Shown: positions 34,321 to 44,570 of the stretch, in pieces
How the letters are laid out: each line of letters opens with the position of its first letter
Numbering within the stretch: position 1 is the stretch's first letter
Source: Acanthococcus lagerstroemiae
Taxonomy: Eukaryota > Arthropoda > Insecta > Hemiptera > Eriococcidae
Length of the DNA: 64,000 nt
Assembly: GCA_031841125.1 (NCBI GenBank)
Contig: CM063114.1
Location: forward strand, 11,408,001 to 11,472,000
Reading direction: 5' to 3'
Notes under the pieces: model-generated
Database searches by the model: none
What the model was told of the DNA's origin: nothing
What the model saw: the letters and a program-made list of their open reading frames with translations, nothing else
Translations under genes and position numbers: made by a program

Positions 34321-35444
34321 TAGTGGTGTGTGATGAATTTTTTTCTTAGGAAAGTAAGCGAAAAATTGTGAAGGTCCCAACTGACTCAATTCAGAGTTCC
34401 TAAGTATCAAAGCAAAAAAAAAACAAAAAAAACTTTTTAACTTGTTGGATTTTTTCATCTGACTCAGCTTATAATTTTGAAATATCAAAGCAAAAAAAAA
34501 AAAAACACAAAAAAAAACATTAACATTCGACTTATGGGTATTTTCCCAACTCTGCCTGACTGAGATGGTAAATTTTCTGAATTGCTGAGTGAAAAATTCC
34601 TACAGGGGGGTAAGTTGCCCCCCCCCCTGTTGGTACGTCCCTGAGCGTAGAGGTAAAGCAAAAATCAGAATAAAAGTATGAAACATGCTACTACAGAAGA
34701 TTATTCAAGTTGTTGTATCCTTGTCTAGGGTCCTTTCATATGCATTTATCCTTTTCTGTGACAAATAATAAGTATGGCCAGCAAAACAGTTGTCCACCAT
34801 CTTCACAATGGGTTTGGTTTTGGCTTACCACCATTAATAATTTCTAATTGTTCATTAAGAGTAAGTTGCAAAAACGGGTTTTCAGTAAGATCTCAAATAC
34901 GCATTTTGTGTGTGGGGGGGGGGGCAGAGCATTCCAACATAACGCATTGACTAGTAGAAGAACATAATCACGTTTCACTGTCAACTTCGATGTTCGTGTG
35001 TAGCCAAGCCGAGCCAAGCCAGACTCAACGCGCTTCCAGAATGTAACCAAACGTACAGGTTTGGTCGCGTTGAAGATGCTAGTGTGTTTTTGTTTTGATA
35101 ATTAACGTAAGTTGTGCAATGTTACGTGCAGTATGGAAATGAAGCGTTAGATTCGACGCACACCCCGCTGGCCTATACGAATATACATGTACGAGGATTG
35201 CCAAATGCCGAGCAGTATACACTTCTGTTTCAACTGTCTCCTCAGATATCTCCCGTGAATTTAGTATATACTTAAGCGTAAGCGTTGTAAGCGTCAATAC
35301 AGTGTCTGTTTTGCCCTATGTTTCATTATCTTTTATTTGTTACAAATTGAAATTGATATTTTATATGAAAACTTGTTTTCTCGGAAATTTTTAGGATAAG
35401 CGGTGTTTACTTCGCTTGCCTGGAATATGGAATGCACGCCACTG
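34321..35444. mobile_element. 1,124-bp hAT-type insertion in RTE remnant A
   Basis: The left end is TAGTGGTGTG and the right end on the other strand is CAGTGGCGTG. The 8-mer taatactt flanks both sides exactly (34313-34320 and 35445-35452). The retroelement frame resumes across the insertion when one copy of the duplication is removed. Within it, 34365-34643 carries H2-family text ending in GGTACGTCCCTG, so an H2 element is probably nested in or fused to it. Short minus-strand frames (34844-35050, 35079-35297) are unrecognised, and no transposase motifs were seen. Confidence 0.88.
34365..34643. mobile_element. H2-family hAT fragment nested in the 1,124-bp element
   Basis: It shares CCCAACTGACTCAA, AACTTGTTGGATTTT, TGACTGAGATGGTAAATTTT and the right end GGTACGTCCCTG with 26690-27014 and 35583-35839. 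Its own left end is missing. Confidence 0.7.
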
Positions 35445-35582
35445 TAATACTTAGTGTAATTGGTCTGTAATTTTTTATCTTGTGACGGTCCCCTTTTTTG
35501 TGTAGCATTAATATGTTATTGGACTTCCATTCAGTTGGTGTTATTCCTGTTTCTATGTAGTATTCTATTGAATAGTCTTGTA

Positions 35583-35839
35583 CAGGGAAGTACCGAAGAG
35601 TTTTTCCTTGCCGGGGGGGGGGAGGGGTGAAAGTTCCATTCCAACTGATTCAACTCTAAATTCCCAAGTATCAAAGTAGATCAAAGCAAAACAAAAATCT
35701 TTTGACTTGTTAGATTTTCCCAACTGTACTGAAATTTTCCAACTCCGCCTGACTAAAATGGTAAATTTTCCGAACTGCTGAGTAAAAATTTTCCTCCGAA
35801 GGAAAACCCCCCCCCCCTCCCCCCATAGGTACGTCCGTG
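35583..35839. mobile_element. 257-bp hAT-type element, family H2 copy 2
   Basis: The left end is CAGGGAAGTACCGA and the right end on the other strand is CACGGACGTACCTA. Flanking 8-mers gtcttgta and gttttgta match at seven of eight. It inserted into RTE remnant A. C11 and G9 runs lie near the ends. Confidence 0.9.
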
Positions 35840-36100
35840 GTTTTGTATCTTATGCTATTGATAGTTTTCCTCCTGCTTCCATGCGTTCGTTTGTTATTCC
35901 GTCATGTCCTGGGCTTTTTTTTGGTTTCAGTCGGTTTATTACAGTTTTGGTTTCCCGTGCTAAGAATAACGGTTCTTCTTTCATGCTTTCAATTTCTTGT
36001 TCCTCTGTTGTTGTTGTTCTTGTATCGTCATACTAACTAGTTTTAATATTCGGTTATTAGTTCGTTCATTTTCTTTCTTCCTTAGGTTTTTTGTCCCTTG

Positions 36101-36429
36101 TTATTTTCAGAGTATGTAAATCATTGGAACCCCGGACTGAGTGTTCTACCAAGAGCCTTAAAGAAGTTTTGAAGAGATAAGCCTTGAAGATATCTAAATC
36201 AGTTCTAGGATAATCAGCTCATTTTCGGGGGCCAGACCAGTGGACATTTGCCCAGTTACCCAGTAAGCCACTCCGCTCCTCTTCTTCCTAATGATCAGGC
36301 CTTTACAATATAAAGTTTATCATTGGGCAGCGGGCAGAACTGGACAAACAATGATGATTTTCCAACGTGCCCAAGTCTGCTTATAACTTCTCGAATTTAT
36401 CTCGCCTGATTTTCTATTTAATTTTCAAC
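36101..36429. other. Unannotated stretch
   Basis: A little degenerate AGACTTGAAG satellite text near 36150-36215. Nothing else. Confidence 0.35.
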
Positions 36430-37700
36430 CAGACGAATGATGACCATTTGTAGGCACGCATACTTACGATGAACTGATTGTAATATCCCAGCATGGGCAA
36501 GTGCTCGGATGCTGACAGCGATCGAGTAGCTCAATAGCGTCCACCAGCTACCTGTTTTGCCGCATCTTTTCGAGTTACCCGTTCGCCTTCCTTTGTCCGG
36601 CATTTGTTTGTATTGTCCGCATTATTTTCGAGAACACGGCTTTGGTCTTTCGGCGTTGGCGGCGAGAAGCGGTCAGAATCGCGGGATCCGTCGATCAGGC
36701 GGCCACTGTATACCAGGCGGGAGCTACTGGCGAATGTCACCCCTCATTGTTTCGAGAAAATCGTGTGTCATTCGGTGACGTCCGAGTAATAGGTACTGTA
36801 TAAATGTACTGTCAATAGTACTCGATCGGCGAGGATAAATGAAATGAGATTAGGCGAAGAAGGCGAGGGTGAGGTCAGCTGAGGCGAAGTGCAATCTGGC
36901 GATACGAAAAATTTACATCGAGTTGTTTTAAGAATCCATCGAATGAATAATGGCCGAGGCGGGAGAGAATCAGTTACATTTGTGAAACGATGGCCGCGAT
37001 GCGATTTTTTTGATCAAATAGCGTTTTACCGAATTTTAATTACCGCCTTGTTAGAAATTTTCCGGTATTTATACGTACCTTTTCATCTCCCCGGCTATCG
37101 GAGACTGACGAATATTAATAAATATAACCAGCTAGATGGCGAGTGACCATCGATCTGTTCGAATCGTTCGTTCGCTCTGTCCAGCCAGCAAATCACATTG
37201 CTTGAGACTTGAGATTTCTGAGAGAGTCGTGGCACCAGTGGATAGCGAAAGCATTTGATTAATTCAGCTAGTGTATCCGCCGTCCTCTCGTTGCCAAAGT
37301 CCACTTTGGTCACTGTCCGACAAATTTACAATTTTGCGTACGTGTCCCTGCGCTCTACTTAGGCCAGTAATTACGCGGAGTTGCACTCGAAATAAAGAAC
37401 GAATCTACCCGGTGTACTGGCGCTGATAACTTGTTAATTCCATACTCGAATGAACGGCGTTTTTATTCGGCATCTTTGATGTCAACCTTCCATTCAACGT
37501 GTTATTTATGATAACGTGAAGAGAGAGAAAGAGAGAGAGAAAGAGAGAGACGAAAAAAAAAATCAACGTTAATAAATATACAACACTACTGTCTGTGTGT
37601 TTTCCATTAAAGAATGTATGTGGCCGAAAGGAACTATAAGCTAACCGCATTCATACGGTATCGTCCTATCCTATCGTCTCCGCCATAAATTTATAACGAT
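36430..37700. other. CpG-richer unique island 5
   Basis: Unrepeated DNA with more CG than its flanks, strongest at 36510-36790. A GA-rich microsatellite lies at 37516-37553. Overlapping frames on both strands are unrecognised. Confidence 0.35.
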
Positions 37701-37894
37701 CTATGATCCCGGGAATTGATGCGAACTTTAGTGAAAATTGTGCACTCTGCCATAGCAGCGTGAAATGGGGGGTATGTAAGGAAAAAAATGAAAGATCTTA
37801 TGGAGAGCGAGATATGTAGAATTTATACATTCAAAATAAGTCAGGAGGGTATGAGTTTTGCAATTTGATATAATGAGTGGATAATGATGCTAAA

Positions 37895-38345
37895 TTTTAC
37901 CACCAACTATGTACAACAGTTGGGCGGACGGATAGCTGGACAGGCACTCTTCTGTGAGGTGACATGTCCATTTTGTAACCCTCCGCCAATCCTTACTCTT
38001 TCATCGAACACACGACACAGTCCCTATACTCGTTAAGAGCATCCAACAATTACTGCTGCATCTCGGCTGGGACAGGACCTACCTTGATGTTCATTTAGGT
38101 GCGTCAGGGCTGCCTTAGCAATCCGAAGAACGCGTGGAAGAGAGGTCGATTTTGCTTCTTCCTCGCGTGGCCAGCCGCGAGCGACTAGACCCGCCTTGAG
38201 GGTAACCTCTTCCGGAGAGCAATTCATAATCAGAATAATAGTCGAATCATTTGAAACAGTCACAGTACCATGTGGCAAGCAGATGCCACTTCTGCCAACA
38301 TTACGAAAGCTGATTTCAATCAAAAGACCACCAGTGTAATCATTC
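37895..38345 (-). mobile_element. Ty3/gypsy-like pol fragment, left (minus) arm
   Basis: Minus-strand translation gives a segment typical of the region between protease and reverse transcriptase of Ty3-type LTR elements. GTVTVSNDSTI and EEVTLKAGLVARG are followed by a short QQLLDALNEYRDC-like stretch and a YKMD segment that precedes the reverse transcriptase core. There is an in-frame stop and frame damage near 38000-38030. It is about 90% identical by eye to the plus-strand copy at 38388-38790, head to head. No LTRs were recognised. Confidence 0.7.
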
Positions 38346-38387
38346 GCCTGAACAGGGACGTTGTGTAGGCCGTTTGGCATCAAGCAA

Positions 38388-38797
38388 CACTGGTGATTGT
38401 TCGATCAAAACCAGCTTTTGTAATGTTGGTAGAAGCGTCATCTGCTTGCCACGTGGTACTGTGACTGTTTCAAATGATTCGACTATTATTCTGAATATGA
38501 ATTGCTCTCCGGAAGAGGTTACCCTCAAATCGGGTTTAGTCGCTCGCGGCTGGCCATGTGAGGAAGAACCAAAATCGACCTCTCTTCCACGCGTTCTTCG
38601 GATTGCTGAGGTAGACCCGACGCACCTAAATCTAATGAACATCAAGGTAGGATCTGTCCCTGCTGAGATGCAGCAGCAATTGTTGGATGCTCTTAACGTT
38701 GCTTGTTCGATTGAAGAGCTACGATTGGCGGAGATTTATAAGATGGACATTCATCTCACAGAAGAGTGCCCATTCACTGCCGTCCACCCAACCGTTG
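38388..38797 (+). mobile_element. Ty3/gypsy-like pol fragment, right (plus) arm
   Basis: An open frame on the plus strand (start codon at 38374) covers the same region as the left arm and keeps GTVTVSNDSTI, EEVTLKSGLVARG, then LLDALN, IEELRLAEIYKMDI and HPTVVY. It lacks about 15-20 bases that the left arm has after the LLDALN codons. It stops matching at about 38797, exactly where the A-rich tail of RTE remnant B begins. The retroelement catalytic core is absent, so this is a fragment. Confidence 0.7.
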
Positions 38798-40480
38798 TAT
38801 ATTTTATTTATTTTTTATTTTATTTGATAGCCGTGACCCATTTTGGTCCGTAACGCGACACCGTCTGCAGAGTTAGATTTTTTGTTTCTTTTGTACTGGT
38901 AAGTGAGTGGTGCCACCATCTTTGGCGCCCCTTCGGTCGCCCATTGTTGGGCATAGGCCTCTGTCTAGTCCCAACTTTTTCTCTCCTTTGCCGTATTAAA
39001 CCACTTTGATCCAAGATTTTGACGCAGTTTGTCTTCCCGCCTCGTAACCGGCCTTCCTTTGCCTCGCTTGCCTTCTTGTGGGACCCAAGCAGTTAGAATT
39101 TTTTCCATTTATAATTTGAGTTGCGAATAATACAACCTGCATACTTGATATTCAGCTCTTTGACCACAAACCCGATATTTTGGCTTTAGTTTTTCCCCTT
39201 AATATCCTGTACTTTAGCGTAGTCTTTTAATCTGATTTGGAGGATACTTCTTAACAGTGAATTGTGGGTAGATCAGATTTTGTGCAATTGCTTTTTAGTG
39301 ATGACCCAGGTCCAGACCTCTAGATTCGTAGGTCAATACCAGAAGGATTGTGCATTCTAAGACCCTAATTTTAGTATATAAATTCGTGTTGCATTTCAGT
39401 AATTTTCTTTCGAACTAGAAAATTTTCCACGGGTTTACCCTGCAGATTTTTAGCTCTTTTTAATTTTTTTTTTAATTAAAAGCTAAAATTTGTGCTAAGT
39501 ACTTATATTCCGGGAACACCTCTATGATTTTATTATCGATTTTGATTTCTTCTAAGTTCTTGATATTCGTCGTAATTTTTGTTTTGGATTGGTTTATTGT
39601 TAAGCCCAATTTTTCACAATCTCTCCTCAGGTCCTCTGCCATTTTAGTTCCTTCCCATTCTTCGCGATGATGATAATGTCATCTGCGAACCGAAAATTAT
39701 TCAGATTCTTTTAAAACTTGATAAACTATGTCCTCTAATTTAGATTCTTATCCCTTTGTCCTTCCATTTTAGTTGCGAAAAGACCTGTTCTAGTACTGCA
39801 TTGAAAATATTGGGTGAGCTTGTTTAACACATCACTTGATGGGAAACCAGTCTGATTTTTTGTCTAATTTTATCTGAGCCAAAGAATTTGAGTAAATGTT
39901 AATTATAATTTTGATAATACTTTCAGGGACCCATCTGCAGTACTAGAGTCTCCCATAGTTTGTTGTGGTATAATGAATCAGAAGCCTTGTTGAAGTCCAC
40001 AAACATTATAGCTAGGTCTAGCTGGAATTCCCTTTTGTTTTCTCCAAAAGCCAGCACAACGTTTGTGTATGATCAATCGTACTGAAATCTTTCCTAAACA
40101 CAGCTAGTTTGATAGCTTCTTGCCTATCCAAAATATAGTATATTCTTTGTTTTATTATTCAACGACAGGCTAATCGGTCTGTAGTTATTGATTTAGTTAT
40201 GAACCCCTTACTTATGTAGTAAAACAATTTCTGAAAGTACCATTGGCTGGACAGAAGACCTGAGGCGATTAGGTAGTTGAACAAACTGGCCATGGGACCC
40301 GCCACGATCTCACTAAATATTTTTTAGCAATTCATTTTCCATCCGTCCGGCCCCGGGGCCCGACCTGATGTTAGTCTATTTAAAGTCTTTTCTATTTCAG
40401 TTTTGCTTATTGGGTAGATTTTGTCTTTATTCATCAGGCCTTGTATCTTTGTAAATGTCTCGATAAAAAACAGTGACTAC

Positions 40481-40634
40481 CAGTGGCGGCGATAGGCGTA
40501 TGCAAGGTATGCAGTCGCTTACGGGCGCCAGGCGCTTCACTCAAATGAGGGGTGCCACTTTAAAAAAACTTTACGGAAATAGAGCGCCTTCTTACATTTA
40601 GCTTACGGTCGCCAAAATCCTACCGCCGCGCCTG
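40481..40634. mobile_element. 154-bp hAT-type MITE in RTE remnant B
   Basis: The left end is CAGTGGCGGCGATAGG and the right end on the other strand is CAGGCGCGGCGGTAGG. Flanking 8-mers gtgactac and gtgacttc match at seven of eight. Confidence 0.88.
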
Positions 40635-40920
40635 GTGACTTCCTGCGCGATTTTTTCCGATCATTGATTTCAATTCCAAGTTTGTTTTTGATTTTTGGAA
40701 GGATGTTCCTGCCTCTAGATAGGACCATTTTTGTGTGCCTGGCGGACCAGGTACTTTCGATTATATTTTTTGCAGTTTCTAATGCAAATTTGTTGATATC
40801 TTCGCGAATCTTGTCCTAATTAATCTTCTAAGTTCGATTAACTTTATTTGCTCATACCTAGAAAATGTTATCTTACTCCTGATATCTGTTCGTCTCCGGA
40901 TCAGTGTTTTTAGTATCAGC

Positions 40921-41317
40921 CAGGGTATCGACTGGTTCTGGAAGTCCCGCGCGGAAACCCCGAAAGTCTCGAAGGCTAAAAGTAGGTCCCAGAAACCCCG
41001 GAAGAGTCCCGGAATTCACTTAACTATTGCCAGAGCTCCCATGATTTTTTACAAATGTTAGACACAACTTTTCCCCCAAAGCTTGGACTGTTTCCCTGAT
41101 ACATGGAGACTGCTTTCTGCGTGGCCCGGATCGATAACTATCACCCTTCAGATACACGCGCGCACTGTACAGTAGAAGAATACAGGTAACTCTGTTGTGT
41201 ATATTGAGCAAAACATGGTGTTTTTTTGCACCCAAATTTTTCCCGGAAGTGTCTTACAAAGTCCCGGAAAAGTCCCGGAACTCCAAAACTGAATTCTGGT
41301 AGATAGTAAATACCCTG
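40921..41317. mobile_element. 397-bp hAT-like element in RTE remnant B
   Basis: The left end is CAGGGTATCGACTGGT and the right end on the other strand is CAGGGTATTTACTATC. It contains repeated AGTCCCGGAA words. The flanks do not show a clean 8-bp duplication, but RTE-like frame text is present on both sides. Confidence 0.65.
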
Positions 41318-41559
41318 TCAACGCTTAATTTGTCATCGATCCTAATTGATTTTTTGTGTATCCCATCTCATTGAGGACAAAGTTAATGGCATTGTACATA
41401 GTTTATGGTAAAATTTAATTTCATTATCCACTCGTTGTATGAAATTGTAAAATTCATATCTTCTTGGCTTATTATTTCGTACGTATAAATTTTACGTATC
41501 TTACTCTCCTTATCATTTTAATTTTTTTCTTACAAGTATGTACGCTCAAAGAAAGATAA

Positions 41560-42075
41560 TTAGACTCTAAAAGGGGCAATGTTAAAAGATAGGTGAGATA
41601 TGTTGAAAAACTGGATGAAAATATAGGTGGTATAAGTAAATGTGTGAAAAGAGAAGATATTGTGGAGGATTAAGCAAGAGGGGAGATCCTATTTTGAGAT
41701 CAGAACTCTGAAAGAAATGAAAGCAGGTAAAGCAGAAAGAGTTGATTGTCAGTGACTATTAAAGTGTGCAAAATAAGTAGTTTAAGAAAAAATTGTAAAA
41801 CAATTTGCAGAACGTATAAGGAAAAAGAAATGCTAGTAGATGTAGATCTCCAGAAAAGCAGGAGCAAGCAAATGTGGAGATATCGTATTATACTCGTAAG
41901 TTCCCTTTCGCACGCATCAAGGATTCTAGCTAGGATAATAAATGAGTGAATACGAAATAAAATGGGAAAAAAGGTGGGACATCAATTTGGATTCAGAAAA
42001 AGTAGGAGTACTAGGGGAGTAATTCTATGTTTGAGCTGTTTATCAGAAAAAAGGCTAAAAGTGCACCTTATCGTC
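41560..42075 (+). mobile_element. RTE-like reverse transcriptase fragment C
   Basis: Plus-strand translation near 41700-41740 gives TLKEMKAGKAERVD, the KNGKAPGIDG region in damaged form. At 41885-41950 it gives SLSHASRILARIINE, and at 41970-42060 GHQFGFRKSRSTRGVI then EKRLKV. These are the middle reverse transcriptase blocks. The catalytic FADD block is absent, as the fragment ends near 42075. Several stops and shifts. Orientation is opposite to remnant B beside it. Confidence 0.75.
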
Positions 42076-42591
42076 TTTGAAAGTCATCTGTCTCCATATC
42101 TTTGTGTCCCTCGTCCTGTTTCTCGTTTAGGTTATGTTTCATGAAATTTGTTGAGAGGGAAGTGGGAGGGGGGCAGGAACCTAGAAAAGAGAAAGAAAGA
42201 GAGAAAGAGGGGGAAGGGTAAATAGAACTGTAGTAGGCGAAAATTTTGCCTGGGCAATGGGCATGTTTATTGCTTTTGCCTTCGTCTTTAAGAAATTTGA
42301 AATGGAGTCTACGCTGAGGAATAATCCAGTTTTCGTGATTTGACGAGGCTGTAACAAAGATATTTCTTTAATAGTGGGGCAGATGATTGAAAATCCACAT
42401 TCGATTTTTTTAAACTGCCAAAACTCTTCAGCTTTATGGGGGATGGGAGATATATTCTAAAGCTGTGTTAACAAACCTAAATTTCAAGTAATAAATCAGT
42501 TCTTCAAATTTGTAAAGCGTTCTTAAGATAACGAGAAATTGTAGCTTATAAATTTGATTTCTTTCTCCTGAAAAATTTTCTGTTATCCGTA
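42076..42591. other. Unannotated stretch
   Basis: A GA-rich patch near 42180-42215. Nothing else recognised. Confidence 0.35.
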
Positions 42592-42605
42592 GGGGTACCT
42601 TCAGG

Positions 42606-42819
42606 GGTCTTGTGGGCCGAGTGACTAGCGTGCTGGTCTCGGAATCCGGAGGTCCTGAGTTTGAGCCCTCGTAGCAACTCGCTACATTTCGGCCTAGGCC
42701 GGTTTTTCGGCAAGAAGAGAAGAGGGCTAAGACAGCCCTAACAGCCTCCCCGACGTCTCTGAGGAATGCTCGGAAGGGCGGATTCCAGGACTCGGGCTGA
42801 GATCAAAAACCAGAAACAT
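42606..42819 (+). mobile_element. SINE-1 copy 3, with 14-bp target duplication
   Basis: It starts GGTCTTGTGGGCCGAGTGAC (A-box-like) with a B-box-like AGTTTGAGCCC about 50 bases on, followed by the shared body. GGGGTACCTTCAGG lies at 42592-42605 and again at 42820-42833, a perfect 14-bp direct repeat. This is what target-primed reverse transcription leaves. The 3' end is A-rich but short. Confidence 0.95.
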
Positions 42820-42833
42820 GGGGTACCTTCAGG

Positions 42834-43207
42834 ATTCTTTCTCAAAGGAAATCAAAATTGATTATCTATCAGATAAAAGAGCTACTGGCAAGCAGAGTAA
42901 ATAAAGAACTTCTGGAATTAGGGGTAAATAATGAAATTTTGACGAGTTGAAAACAGTTAAGATAGTCGTTTTTTGTCCTTATATTATAGAGCACAAAATC
43001 TGCTTGAAGAGAGGGCGTAGATCTGAGTGGCCCCCGTCTGGAGCGCTTGTATCAAGTAAAATGCAAATGAATATAGAAACCGTTCTTCCGCTTTCACCGC
43101 ACTGGTGATCAGGGAACGACCCCTGGGCAAAATTGAGTCGACTAAAATTGAGATGATGGTCGAACAGGATTTTGAGTTCCCTGGTTTCGAAATTGGATTT
43201 TAATGTT
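42834..43207. other. Unannotated stretch
   Basis: No family recognised. Confidence 0.35.
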
Positions 43208-43540
43208 GATCCATCGTCGATTTTGACTCCGAAAATCCATGCTATACAGTTGAAATGACAATTTTTACCACTGGCGTAGAACGGTCTCAGCCTTGCGGAG
43301 GGGAGGGAGGGGCTAGTGTGTATCCCATCATCTTATTGTAATCAATGCGTTAAAAAATACATTCTGAAATGGTCTTTTTGACAATACATCATCGATTTCG
43401 GTCCCCAAATCCATGTCCACAATTGAAATGATAATTTTTACCACCGGTGTAGGAAGGTCTCAGTGTTGGGGGCGGGGGATTAGTGCATATCCCTTCATCT
43501 TATTGTTGTAATTAATACGCTAAAGTACATTCTTTTTTAT
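43208..43540 (+). repeat. Diverged tandem duplication, period about 173 bp
   Basis: AATTTTTACCAC(T/C)GG(C/T)GTAG occurs at 43260 and 43433. TTGAAATGA(C/T)AA precedes it and CATCTTATTG follows it in both units. Confidence 0.7.
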
Positions 43541-43544
43541 TATT

Positions 43545-44570
43545 TTATTTTTATCGAGCTATGGAGCTACACTTTCGGGCTATGGGTTTGGAAAAGGTTG
43601 TTGTCTATTATGTCGCAGAGGTATCCAGCAGCAGAAAGGTAGGTGGTGTTGTTCATGTGCTTGTGGGAGTAGGAATGAGCCAGAATTGGACTATGGCAGA
43701 CGTGGTGAGAGTTACGAAAGCAGGTGAGGGAGGAGCATGAGAAGAGGTGGCCCACGGTGAGAGGATCTTCATCTTCACAGTGTGAGCAGTTGAGAGGATA
43801 AAGGTTAGTGAAAAGATGAGGATGTGTGAGACGTGTATGTCCAATCCTTAGGCGGGTGATGATACCTTCCTCGCAGCGTGAGGAACGTCGGGACGTTGAC
43901 CAGGGGACAGGTGTAAGCATGATTTGTGCGAGCTTGTTGTGCCGAGAGGCTTGATGCCGCCATTCTTTAAACCACCTCGCAAAATGGTCTGGCGAATGGC
44001 GGAAGTGAGATCTGTTGAGATAGGGAAGTGACGAGTGATATATGGGAGCTGTGTAGCTTGCTGTGCTGTTTGATCAACTGCCTCATTTCCTGAGATACCA
44101 ATATGGCGTGGGATCCAGATGAATGAAATGATCTTGGTGATGAAGGAAATGAGATGGAGAATGAGATGGATGCGTTGGACGAGAGCGTGCATTGAAAGGC
44201 GATCAGAAATAGACCTTAGGAGGAAAGTGAATCTGAGAGAAGCAGATAGTAGCTGGGGATGGGTGGACCTTCGAGCGAGGAGATTGTAGATGAAAACTGT
44301 GTTTTTAAGTCGAAAGGAGTGTAGCAGACTACCTGTGGTGTAGGCGTAAGCGGTGCGTCGGTTGTACTTTGAACCATCAGTGAAGCATGGATACGGTCAG
44401 GAAAGCGGTCCAGAATTTCTTGCAAATGTGTCCGATAAACATGGGGGGAAGGTTCAACAACCAGGGTGGGGGTAATGTATGGGTTGTTGGTAGTGAATTG
44501 TAGGAAAAGGTGTGGGACATGAAATGCTCTTTTTGACAGCATTGTGGAAGAGGGAGAATTCTAACGAACA
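43545..44570 (-). mobile_element. I/R1/Jockey-group retrotransposon remnant, RNase H and C-terminal region
   Basis: The minus strand carries an RNase H domain split over two frames. FTDGSK (first catalytic Asp, about 44365-44382) is in one frame, LLSDSLSS (about 44215-44240) in another, and FIWIPRHIGISGNEAVD (about 44075-44125) back in the first. The C-terminal domain follows: RLRIGHTRLTH near 43840 and a Cys/His cluster (C..C....TVGHLFSC) near 43750-43800. The A-rich 3' flank at 43530-43560 suits the 3' end of a non-LTR element. No reverse transcriptase upstream, so it is 5'-truncated. Confidence 0.85.

Larger units (their letters stand above)
33740..36100 (-). mobile_element. RTE-like non-LTR retrotransposon remnant A
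   Basis: Minus-strand translation gives reverse transcriptase landmarks in the right order. These are INRLKPKKSPGHDGIT near 35930, a TPTEW and HKKGDR and NYRPITL segment at about 35455-35560, EQAGFRKTFSTIDH near 34220, ALIDCKKTFDSLKHQ near 34115, and INGNKI with FVDE at 33846-33860. FVDE sits where the catalytic F/YADD should be, so the active site is lost. The order and wording fit RTE-like elements. Frame shifts and stops show it is dead. Two DNA elements (34321-35444 and 35583-35839) interrupt it, and the frame resumes beyond each. No endonuclease domain was recognised; the 5' end is missing or lies unrecognised beyond 36100. Confidence 0.85.
38797..41420 (-). mobile_element. RTE-like non-LTR retrotransposon remnant B
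   Basis: Minus-strand translation reads, in order, a pre-RT segment IKLIELRRLIRTRFAKI (near 40830), SGRAPGPDGW (40339-40364), TDRPISLS (near 40180), a RKDFSTIDH segment (near 40085), FADDIIIIAKN (39679-39691 for FADD, an intact catalytic motif), then KIGLTINQSKTK and a C-terminal GRPVTRREDKL segment near 39050. The 3' end has an A-rich tail (38797-38830). Many frame shifts and stops make it inactive. Two DNA elements (40481-40634 and 40921-41317) interrupt it. The segment 41318-41420 may be its continuation. Confidence 0.85.
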
